A stretch of DNA of 64,000 bases from Podospora pseudocomata. Taxonomy: Eukaryota > Ascomycota > Sordariomycetes > Sordariales > Podosporaceae. Both the position numbers and the translations under genes were made by a program. Within the stretch, counting starts at the first letter, position 1; every line of letters starts with the position of its first letter. The notes beneath the pieces are model-generated. The model worked only from the letters and a program-made list of their open reading frames with translations, searched no databases and was not told the origin of the DNA. The stretch lies in the NCBI RefSeq assembly GCF_035222375.1, contig NW_026946366.1, forward strand, positions 1,302,001 through 1,366,000. The letters are read 5' to 3'. This document shows positions 54,327-64,000 of this stretch, one piece after another.

Positions 54327-55073
54327 ATGTTCTTCACCAAGTCTGTCCTTGCCGTCGGTGGCCTTGCCACTCTTTCCCAGGCTCACATGCTCCTCCGAAC
54401 CCCCGTCCCCTACACCAGCCCTGCTCTTGTCCAGGATCCTCTCGACCCTACGGGCGCCAACTTCCCCTGCCAGGCCCGCGCCGGTGCCCAGTTCGTCGGT
54501 ACCGCTACCCCGATGGAGAAGGGGTCGACTCAGATCATGGCCTTCACCGGCTCTGCTGTCCACGGTGGTGGCTCTTGCCAGGTTTCCATCACCTATGACA
54601 ACCCGCCCACCGCCGCCTCTGTCTGGAAGGTCCTCCACTCGATCCAGGGTGGCTGCCCTGCCCGCAACCAAGCTGGCAACATTCTTCCCGACAACGCTGC
54701 GCTCGAGGGTGTGGACAACTACGAATACACCATCCCCGCTGACATCCCAACGGGCAACGCCACCATTGCTTGGACCTGGGTCAACAAGGTCGGCAACCGT
54801 GAGTTCTACATGAACTGCGCCCCTGTCAGCATCGAGGGTCCCGAGGGCAGCGAAGATGCTCTTGCTGCTCTCCCCGACATGTTCACGGCCAACATTGGTG
54901 GCGACTGCACCACTGTCGGAGCCGATAGCAAGGATATCCTGTTCCCCAACCCTGGCAGCTCCGTTGAGACCAACGGCGATGTGTCTGCCATGGTTCCCCC
55001 TACTGGCAACTGCGGTGGTGGTGCTGCTGCTCGCGCCGTCCGTGGCCGTCGCGCTGCCAAGTTCGCTGCTTGA
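54327..55073 (+). CDS. Secreted AA11-family lytic polysaccharide monooxygenase (chitin-type)
   Basis: AA11 enzymes are copper-dependent and oxidatively cut chitin; fungi may use them on their own or foreign cell walls. The gene is intronless and codes for 248 residues. A signal peptide (MFFTKSVLAVGGLATLSQA) ends just before His20, which becomes the N-terminal His of the copper brace. The second brace His is His79 (FTGSAVHGGGSCQVS), position 60 of the mature protein as in the Aspergillus oryzae enzyme. The axial Tyr is in NREFYMNCAP. IQGGCPAR and YTIPADIPTGNATIAWTWVN are further family blocks. After about residue 180 a Gly/Ala-rich tail ends in a basic stretch (VRGRRAAKF), with no chitin-binding module. 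All active-site residues are present, so it looks functional. Confidence 0.9.
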   Translation: MFFTKSVLAVGGLATLSQAHMLLRTPVPYTSPALVQDPLDPTGANFPCQARAGAQFVGTATPMEKGSTQIMAFTGSAVHGGGSCQVSITYDNPPTAASVWKVLHSIQGGCPARNQAGNILPDNAALEGVDNYEYTIPADIPTGNATIAWTWVNKVGNREFYMNCAPVSIEGPEGSEDALAALPDMFTANIGGDCTTVGADSKDILFPNPGSSVETNGDVSAMVPPTGNCGGGAAARAVRGRRAAKFAA

Positions 55074-56557
55074 GCAACTCGCATAGTTATCTTGCTAGGC
55101 AGTTCTTGGTAGCTGCGGCCGTTCGTTTCTCACAGACATACACATATCAGTTTCAGTACCATTCATAAGGGGTTCAGTCGTTACAGCATTGTCAAGGGCG
55201 CATATTCGTTGCATACATCAGCATCAGCACCAGCATCAGCATCAGCATCAGCTTCATCAGCATCAGCACGGGGTTACGGGAGTTTACACCCCTAGCATTC
55301 ATTTACAAAGCATTTGGGAAAGAGATCAAATCATGATTTATACGACAATCGTTCACGACACAACACAATCATTCAAGGCCACAAATTCGCTACTGTTCGA
55401 AAGACACGCTCGCTACGGATCATCTTTCAGTACATTCGCTTACATACACGGCGGTGTCACACATTGATACCAGACACTCACTTGGACATACATACATATT
55501 ACGAAGAACATTTTCACGAAGACTACAGACAATCGTTTTTGCATTATTGGATTGGTATGGGATAAGGTTAACTATTTTGGCTGGTGGTAATAATGGGTAA
55601 TAAGGGCTGGCTTCTGCTATAGTTTCCATTCATTCTTGTTTATGAGGGTTGAGAACCAGAACACTACTAGAGTGGTTGATGGCGAGGACCAAGACATTCC
55701 TTTAAGAGAAATAGTAATATACACTACACAATCATTATATTTTAATGACAAGCTCCTGTCGAAGCATTTGTGGTTGTTGACTACCTTGGCTCCGGAGTTG
55801 CCAAGTCAGGTCAAGGTGATATCATTCCAATATGTCCCGGGATGATCCAAGACTTTGGGGAAGGTGACTGCGGGGGACTGTGCTTAATCGATAAGATAAG
55901 ATCTCCCAGTGCCACGGTACGTACCTGCCCCACTAGTCATGAGGCTTGGCATGGGGCAAACAGCCACTCAGCTTCTAGAAGGCCCCTCCATATTCTCCGG
56001 AAGATTGATGGTGCGGAGCCTAGCGCACTTTGATTTCGCGGCCGCATCCCCCAGCTTCGCGACGGCCTGGGATTTTTCGATTGACACGCGCAGCACCAGG
56101 AAGCGTGGAGCGCAGCCTTCCATCAGTTAATTCACTTGTCACTTTCTGACTTTCAAGATACCCCTTCGCCTTAAACCTTACACTTCCCACCCAACGCCGG
56201 GAATACTTTTTAATAGTCACGACCCCTCCGCCTCTGCAGAGATTTCACAAAAGTCTAGTAGTTTGCGGCTGTTTATTAATTTCACTGCGCTGATGGAGAT
56301 TCCAAAGTGAGTCTTCTCAAATGCGACAAACTTGAAGCTTCCCAGAGCTTCTTCCAGTTCGACCATCAGGCGCCTCACCCACAACCAACCCACACACCTA
56401 AACGAGGTTGCTCCTACCCATCGCACAGCGGAGGACTAATCGCCCGCATAGATAGTTAAAAGCCGTCAATATCAAACTTCCATTACCATTATCGACCGTG
56501 CTGCGCATCGACCGGGTTGTCGACTTGTGACCTGCCGAGGAGGTGAATGTCGCAGCC
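55074..56557. other. 1.5 kb region between AA11 and TRA1
   Basis: This holds the AA11 3' UTR and the TRA1 promoter and 5' UTR. It contains an impure CATCAG array at 55216-55269, which makes poly-His/Gln frames without meaning. Short frames elsewhere match nothing known. Confidence 0.45.
55216..55269. repeat. (CATCAG)n microsatellite, about nine units
   Basis: Fifty-four bases consist of catcag units, with two changed copies (caccag, cttcat), 143 bp after the AA11 stop. Confidence 0.9.
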
Positions 56558-59500
56558 ATGGCGAGCGGGACCTTCGAAGACATTGTGCGGAAGCTCAGTG
56601 TCCCTGACATCGGTAAGGCTGCCTACTTATCATGCCGTTGCATTGGTGCAGTCCAAGCTGACCTGAGCGTGTTTGGCAGAGCTTCGGGTCAAGGTCGAAG
56701 CAGCAACGGCCCTGCGCGACCAGCTCGAACACTATACCACTGGCCAGGTCTACCCGAATTTCCTGAAGCGATTGATGCCCGCCTTCATCATCATTCTCCG
56801 ATCACCATGCATCTTCCAAGCGAACACGCCCGAGCAGGCGAACGCCCAGAGACTGCGCAACTGCGTGCTAGAAATCCTCCACCGTCTTCCGACCCAGCCG
56901 TCACCACCCGAGCCCTTCGCGCCGTATGCCGAAGAAGTCGTCGATCTCTTAATGACCCTGGTCCGAACCGATAACGAGGACAATGCCATAATATGCATCA
57001 AGACCATCTCGGATATCATGCGCCATCAACATGCGGTGCTCGGTTCAAAAGTACAGACCTTCCTGAGCTTGATCCAGGATCTGTTTGAGCAATTGGATAG
57101 AGTGGTGAGGGAACAGATCGACAACACGTCGTCTACCGGTCCACCAGGTGCACCGTCTACCCCCGGTAGTACGCAGGCTGCCTTTCCGCCGCATCAACAG
57201 TCGCCGAGACCAGGATCTCCAGTCGCTACTGGTGGTCCTCCCGATTTCAATGCCGATGCTAATCAGCAGTCCAACAGGCCGCTACTCAAGGGCATGCAAT
57301 CTTTCAAAGTCCTGTCCGAATGTCCCATTATTGTTGTGTCGATATTCCAGGTCTACAGGAACACGGTTGCGCAAAACGTCAAGGCCTTTGTACCCTTGAT
57401 CAAGTCTGCCCTGAGCTGCCAAGCGAAAGCTCAGGATCAAGCACACAAAGATGCCGCGGCGCGAGGGACCATCCACACAGGTGTCAGCCCAAACATTAAG
57501 AATCGGGCCGCCTTTGGAGACTTCATCACCGCCCAGGTGAAGACCATGAGTTTTCTGGCCTACCTGCTGAGACAGTACTCGCAACAACTCACAGACTTTC
57601 TGCCCTCTCTACCAGACATCGTCGTTCGCCTGCTCAAGGACTGTCCGAGGGAAAAGTCTAGCGCGCGGAAAGAATTGCTGGTGGCCATCCGGCACATTAT
57701 TAACTTCAATTTCCGGAAAATCTTCCTGCCCAAGATCGACGAATTGTTGGAAGAGCGAACGTTGATTGGAGATGGCCTTACTGTCCATGAGACCATGAGA
57801 CCTCTAGCGTACAGTATGCTGGCTGACCTTATCCATCACGTTCGAGAGAGCCTCACGCCAGAACAAATCCGCAAGACGGTGGAAGTGTACACTCGCAATC
57901 TGCAGGATAATTTCCCGGGCACCAGCTTCCAGACCATGAGCGCGAAGCTTCTCCTCAACATGGCTGAGTGCATAGCACGCTTGCCAAACAAGGTGGATGC
58001 GAGGCATTATCTCATCATGATTCTGAACGCCATCGGCGACAAGTTCGCTGCCATGAACAGGCAATATCACAATGCGGTCAAGTTGTCCAAGCTATACGCC
58101 CTGCAAACGGCTGGCCTCTTTCCCGAGACATATTTGGCCGACAAGAAGCACCCGCCAGAGTGGGACGAAATCGACATTTTCACTGCGATGCCCATCAAGA
58201 CAACAAACCCTCGCGACAGGGCTGCGGATCCGGTGGTCGACAACAAATTTCTGTTCAAGAACCTGATGAACGGGCTCAAGAATACCGTCTACCAGCTGAA
58301 GAGTTGCAATCCACAGGGCAGTGTTGACTTGACAGGTGCCCCTCATCCATGGGCAGAAGTTGCCCATGGATTTACTGCCGAGGAGGTCAAGGTCATTATC
58401 AAGCTGTTCCGCGAAGGCGCCTACGTTTTCAGATACTACGAAATCGAGAAGCCGGTCACCGAGTCGCTGTACAGCTCCCCAGTAGAGTTCATGGCGAATT
58501 TCTACATGGTTTCTAGTGGAAAGGAGGAAAAGGACCTCTTGGAGACTTTTGCGACGGTTTTCCACTGCATTGATGCCGCTACTTTCCACGAGGTTTTCCA
58601 ACAGGAAATTCCACGACTTTATGAAATGATGCACGAGCACACGGCGCTCCTGCACATTCCCCAGTTCTTCCTGGCCAGCGAGGCCACTTCCCCAAGCTTC
58701 TGCGGCATGCTTCTGCGCTTTCTTATGGAGCGGATCGAAGATGTTGGCTCGGCCGACATCAAGAAGTCGGCCATCCTCCTGCGGCTCTTCAAACTGGCCT
58801 TCATGGCGGTTACCCTGTTCGCCTCGTCCAACGAGCAGGTTCTGCTACCTCATGTGGTGGATATCGTGACCAAGTCCATTGAGCTGTCGACGAAGGCGGA
58901 GGAACCGATGAATTATTTCTTCCTGCTTCGCTCCTTGTTCAGAAGTATTGGAGGTGGCAAATTCGAGCATCTCTACAAGCAGATATTGCCGCTGTTGGAA
59001 ATGCTGCTGGATGTGCTGAACAACCTCCTGCTGGCTGCCCGCAAGCCATCCGAGCGCGATCTCTACGTCGAGCTTTGTCTTACGGTGCCCGCAAGGCTGA
59101 GCAACCTCCTACCTCACTTGAGTTACCTGATGCGCCCTCTGGTAGTAGCGCTTCGGGCAGGTACAGACTTGGTGGGACAAGGTCTTCGGACACTGGAGCT
59201 CTGCGTTGACAACCTCACGGCTGACTACCTAGATCCCATCATGGCACCCGTTATCGATGATCTCATGACCGCCTTGTTTGATCACCTCAAGCCGCACCCT
59301 TACAGTCACTTCCACGCCCACACCACGCTGAGAATTCTCGGAAAGCTTGGAGGTCGCAACAGGAAGTTCATGACCGACGCGCTGCCTGTGACGTTTGAGC
59401 AATACGTCGATGATCGTGCCAGCTTTGACGTGAGATTGATTGGGTCGAAGAGAGACAGAGCTTTCCCAGCCCATCTCGGAATTGACCTGGCTGTTCAGAA

Positions 59501-62500
59501 ATTGATGGAAACGCCAAAGCCTGGGAAAGGCCTGTCAAGTGTTGCGGCCAAACAATATGATGCCTACTACAAGAAGCAGGCTTTGAATCTCATCACGGCC
59601 CAGGTGAAGCTCCGCATCGGGTTTGACAACCTTCCGGATGATCTTCCCCGTCTGGTACGGCTCCAGGCGCAGGACTTGGTGAAACGCAACAGGGCTGTCG
59701 ATATTTCTGCCTTTGAAACCACCGATCGGGAGCGATCAATTGTCAAGAAGAACGAGGAAGAGGCGCTGCTGAAGCGGCTCATCAAGGCGCTTGTGTTTGC
59801 CGAGTCTATCCCAGCCTTCAAATCGGAGGTGGATGGCTTTCTCATGAATCTTGCTCGGCATTTCACCATTGTCGAGGTTGGACGAGCACTGGTTGACATG
59901 AAGAGATTGGTCAGCCCGTTTGACCACAAAGCGGGCGAGGGACCTCTGTTCCTTGACTCTCGGGTGTTTTCCGACGCAATTCTGGACTCGCTTGCATCAG
60001 AGAACCCCGAGATCAGAGAAGCAGCCGAGCGTATGATTAAGGAGGTGTACAATTCGGCCCTCACCATCTTCAACGACGCCAAAAATGTTTCGCGTCTTGC
60101 CTTCTTCAACACCCTGGCGTCTGCCTTTTGCCATGGATGCTATGAGGAGGAGTGGTTCACCAAGACCGGAGGCACGCTGGGGATCAAGTACCTGCTCAAT
60201 GACATTGATCTCGGAGATCAATGGGTTGTGTCGAAGCAGATGGACTTCGTACGTGCTTTAATGTACGTCATCAAGGATATGCCTCAGGATCTGTCAGAGA
60301 AGACCAGAAGATCGGCGCAGGTCACTCTTGAGATGCTCCTGACTAGACTCACCAAAGGGATCAAAAAGTCAGACTGCTTCCATCAACAGCCATCGACTCC
60401 TGCTGCAGGACAACAACCACAGCCACCGACACCCCAGTCGCAGGTCAACCCAAAGTTTGCTCGTATTCCCAATATCATTGTGATGCTGAATGGGGAGCTG
60501 TCCCACATGAACCGCCATGTGCGTGAGACGGCACGCCGTTCCCTCGAGTTGATCGCCAAAGCTGCTGGCGCCGAGGTGTGGGAGTTGCTTGAGCCAAACA
60601 AGGCACAGTTGCTGCGGCCGATTTTCAACAAGCCTCTGCGCGCGCTTCCATTCGCCATTCAGATCGGCTTTGTGGATGCCGTCTCCTACTACATGTCTCT
60701 CAAGAAGGATTTCGTCCCCTTTGACAGCGATCTCAACAGACTGCTTATGGAGTCTCTGGCTCTGGCTGATGCCAGTGATGATTCGCTCGCTCAGAAGGCC
60801 CTCGAGTTCAGGACACAGCACTTCATTGTGAATCTCCGTGTCTCTTGCATCAAGATTCTCAGCAGCGCCATGAGCTTCGATGAGTTTGGGCAAGGGCAGA
60901 ATAACCCGACGAGGGGCAAGGTTGTCGGCGTGTTTTTCAAGTGCCTCTACTCGGACTCTCAGCCTACGATCGAGGCAGCCAACAATGCTTTGAAGTCTGT
61001 CCTCCAGCATACGACCAAGCTTCCCAAAGATCTGCTCCAGTCGGGGCTTCGGCCTGTTCTCGCTAGTCTTCAGGACGCCAAGCGATTGACTGTCCATAGT
61101 TTGGAGAATCTTGCCCGGTTGCTTAGACTCTTGACGACTTATTTCAAGGTCGAGATCGGTTCCCGTCTGCTGGATCACATCAAGCAGATCGCCGATCCGG
61201 CCTTCCTGCAGGAGGCATCCTTTACCTTTTTCGAGCAACAGCAGTCGATGAAGGTCATTGCTGCCGTGTTCAACATCTTCCACTTGCTGCCGGATGCTGC
61301 CAGGCACTTCAAGGAACGGGTTGTTGACAACGTCCTTGACCTGGAAGAGAAGCTGAGACGGACTCATCTCAGCCCTTTCCGTGTGCCGCTTTACCGCTAC
61401 CTCAACAAGTATGCTACGGATGTTTGGGCCATGTTTATTGGCAAGTTGGACGAGCTGAAATATGGCCGGTTCATGTCCCAGGCTCTCCGACACCCAGACA
61501 GCCAGGAGCTCCGGGCGTGGGGTGCTGCGAATGTGGACACCATCATGAAAAGGTGCATCACGGCTGGTCAGCAGAACAAGGACAACAAGTTCGTTGCCAT
61601 TGTCAACACTATCAACCTGCTGGATGCTCTCTGCCAGTTCCCCAGCTCCAACCTCATGTACTGGTTGGACGGCAAGGAGCGCATCGACTGGCTCAAGCAG
61701 GTCGGCAAGGAGCTTGAACGCAGTTTGAAGAACAACTCCTTGCCACCATTTTTGCGCCTGCCAGCTGATCAAGCATCTGAACAGCTCATGAGCATCCTCA
61801 CCAAGGCTCTGGAGCGCAAGCCTGAGGACTTGGAGCCATTGCTCAGCTTGATCGAGTCTGTCACTGCCGATGACTTCCGCGAGACGCAGGTTCTGCTCTC
61901 GCACATTTACAAGCACATCATCTGCAGCAACAGTATCGATTTCTGGAGAGCGGTGGTGCTGCGGTGTCTTGACATCTATGCGGGGAGAACGGCCTCTCAG
62001 CGGACGAAATGGTATCTCATCCACAACATTGTCAACCCGATTCTCGCGATGGACGTCATGCGCCACTGGCCTAACAAGACCACCGGCCCAAAGTTTCTGG
62101 ACAAGTCCGTAATTGACTCGATCAACACCAAGATCTGGAGGGCGAATCCAACGGGCCCCCATGACGACCTTTCTCAGCCCCGCATCGATCACACGAGAAT
62201 GGAGGTACTGCAGCTTTCGGCGATGCTCGTCAAGTATCACAGTGGGATGCTTGAATCTTTTAGGAAAGACTTCATCAAGTTTGGCTGGACCTACATCCGT
62301 CTGGATGATGTTATCAACAAGCATGCGGCGTATGTGGTAATAGGTTACTTCATCGCCCATTACGAAACACCCGTCAAGATCGTGACCCAGATTTACTCGT
62401 CTTTGCTAAAGACAAACCAGAACGAGGGGCGGTCCCTCGTCACGCAGGCATTGGAATTGATGGCACCTGTTATGCCCAAGCATTGTGCGGTCAGTCCAGG

Positions 62501-64000
62501 TGATCGAAACCCGCCTTGGGCTATGGCACCCCGCCGGATTTTGGCCGAGGAGAGCCAGAACGCACAGCAGATCGCTTGTATTTTCCAGTTTTTGGTCCGG
62601 CATCCGACCCTGTTCTATGATTCCCGTGATAAGTTCGCCATGGCCATTATTCAGTGTCTCCGCAAGGTCGCGTCTCCTCCGAACCCATCCAACGAAAGCA
62701 AGAAGCTTGCGTTGAACATGATGTGGCTCATCTGGGAGTGGGAGAAGCAAAGGGTGGAAGGGAAGCCCACCGAGCCACCTCGTGCCTTGTCCGAGTCACC
62801 AAACACGAAGAAGCGGAGGCTTGAAGACGCCACAGGCTCTTCTCCTTCGGCCACTAGACAGCCGGAGCGTGGTGAATACCAGATTCCTGCGTTGGCCCGT
62901 CAGAAGATGATCAAGTATCTGGTGGAGTTCATTGCTCAGCTCAATGAGCGTTACCCGCTTCCCTCTGCAAGGCCGCATGCCGCCGCGACACCATCTCTTC
63001 CCGCACCGGCTCCGCCTTCGACTGATCTGTGCTGCAAGGCCCTGACCCTGCTTTACAACCTTTTGCAGCCTCAGTACTGGGGAGATCTCGAAGTAGACTT
63101 GTTCCCCAACGTCACTGATCTCGTTCTTGTCAGCGACAAGGCTGTGGCTGTTCTCACGGCGGAGCCATCCGGGGACAAGGAAAGTCCCAAGTTTGACGAC
63201 AAGTTCACCACCAACATCATCAATACTCTGCAGGTTGTTCGGACCATCCTCAATTTCAAGTCTGATGACTGGATCCAGAAGAACATGACCCAGATCCAGC
63301 GGATTCTGGAGAAGTGTCTCAAGTGCGAAAACCCCGAGATCCAGGACTGCTTGCATTATGACGACGGGGGGTATCACGGTGACCTGGACATCAAGCCGAT
63401 CGTCAAGCGCATTCTTGATGCCGTTCCCGAAGACGTCCCCATGGAGGATGCCGATGCTGATGGGGAGACCGAGGCGCAGACTTCCGAGATTATTACTTTC
63501 TTGTCCAACATTGCTACTGAAAGCATGAATGCTGGCAACTACGTTTCTGGTATCAATATCCTATGGTCTCTTGGGCGCCGCAGGCCTGAGTCGATCGACC
63601 AGCACATACCTGCCATCATGAAGTCGTTGCAGGCAAAGCTGGCCAGGGACCATGTCTCTCATTATGCTTTTGTGGCCCAAACAACCACCGGAACGCGCCC
63701 AGCGGACGGCCAAAGCAGCGCAACTGAGATGAAGCCGTACGATCTTCAAGTCCAGACGTGCCTCATTCTCAAGGCTATCGAGGTTACTGCCTTGCGGATG
63801 GACATCCTTGGAGACAACCGTCGCCCTTTTCTCAGTGTGTTGGCGACCCTTGTGGAGAAGTCGTTGCATGTCGAGCTGTGTGAGAAGATCCTGGAGATGG
63901 TTGAGGGCTGGGTGTTCCGCTCCGAGGGTACATGGCCGTCCTTGAAGGAGAAAACAGCCGTGTTGCACAAGATGGTCACTTTCGAGCATCGCCAAGATCC
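56558..64000 (+). CDS. TRA1: TRA1, transcription-coactivator subunit of SAGA and NuA4 (N-terminal part, cut by window end)
   Basis: Tra1 is the giant pseudokinase of the PIKK family that recruits the SAGA and NuA4 acetyltransferase complexes to activators. Exon 1 (56558-56612) codes [18 protein letters not shown]; after a 67-bp intron the second exon runs from 56680 in one frame to the window end, about 2,460 of a usual 3,700-3,900 residues. The frame was checked at 58071, 60360 and 63960 and stays the same. Recognisable parts are the N-terminal HEAT region ([32 protein letters not shown]), the [20 protein letters not shown] block, [17 protein letters not shown]-like helices and [18 protein letters not shown]. 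Two low-complexity inserts (about 57140-57290 and 62800-62860) lie between helices. The FAT and kinase-like domains would follow outside the window. Confidence 0.95.

Noticed and set aside
55189-55467. His/Gln-repeat frame downstream of AA11
   Set aside because: The repeat part is the CATCAG microsatellite, and the rest has no recognisable protein features.
60369-62360. 663-codon antisense frame inside TRA1
   Set aside because: TRA1 itself is a clear conserved frame here. Long antisense openings are common in GC-rich, biased coding sequence, and the antisense product matches nothing known.

Overview
The window looks like nuclear DNA of a filamentous ascomycete, most likely a Sordariomycete (probably Sordariales; this placement is inference). 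Genes have none to two short introns of about 50-85 bp with CTAAC/CTGAC-type branch sites. Intergenic spaces are 0.3-3 kb. The gene content fits this: fungal NACHT (STAND) proteins, a Zn2Cys6 regulator, an AA11 chitin monooxygenase, an F-BAR/RhoGAP protein and TRA1. I recognise twenty protein genes, two of them cut by the window edges. Exon joins were placed by reading frame, splice signals and family alignment from memory; every joined model adds up to a whole number of codons.

Region by region. 0-5 kb: the end of a peptidyl-tRNA hydrolase gene (+), a NACHT protein with a decayed ankyrin tail (-) and a TDA3-like FAD oxidoreductase (-). 6-12 kb: a glutathione peroxidase (+), a mitochondrial DapA/HOGA-type aldolase (-) and a Gfo/Idh/MocA dehydrogenase (+). 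12.2-14.0 kb: a second, broken NACHT gene (-), followed by an AT-rich island. 16-19 kb: a MARVEL membrane protein (+) and NOP16 (-). 22.5-25.3 kb: a Zn2Cys6 transcription factor (-) inside a very gene-poor stretch; the 10 kb from 25.3 to 35.4 kb holds no gene I can support. 35-39.5 kb: a flavin-reductase-fold protein (+) and an RGD2/Rga8-type F-BAR-DEP-RhoGAP protein (-). 41-45 kb: a membrane dipeptidase (+), mitoribosomal uS13m (-) and a METTL25-type methyltransferase (+). 48-52 kb: a CASTOR-like ACT protein (+), YIH1/IMPACT (-) and a GGACT/AIG2-like protein (+). 54-55 kb: a secreted AA11 LPMO (+). 56.5 kb to the end: the N-terminal two thirds of TRA1 (+).

Most genes are single-copy housekeeping functions. 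The accessory signals are the two NACHT paralogues, which flank a redox/carbon-metabolism block, and the gene desert around the Zn2Cys6 factor. The CASTOR-like and IMPACT genes lie tail to tail, and both families act in amino-acid sensing. Points of gene structure worth a second look are two GC-AG introns, an initiator ATG that is the only coding codon of its exon, and a possible mitochondrial form of the peroxidase. I found no CRISPR array, tRNA, rRNA or intact mobile element, and no clear case for a wholly new system.
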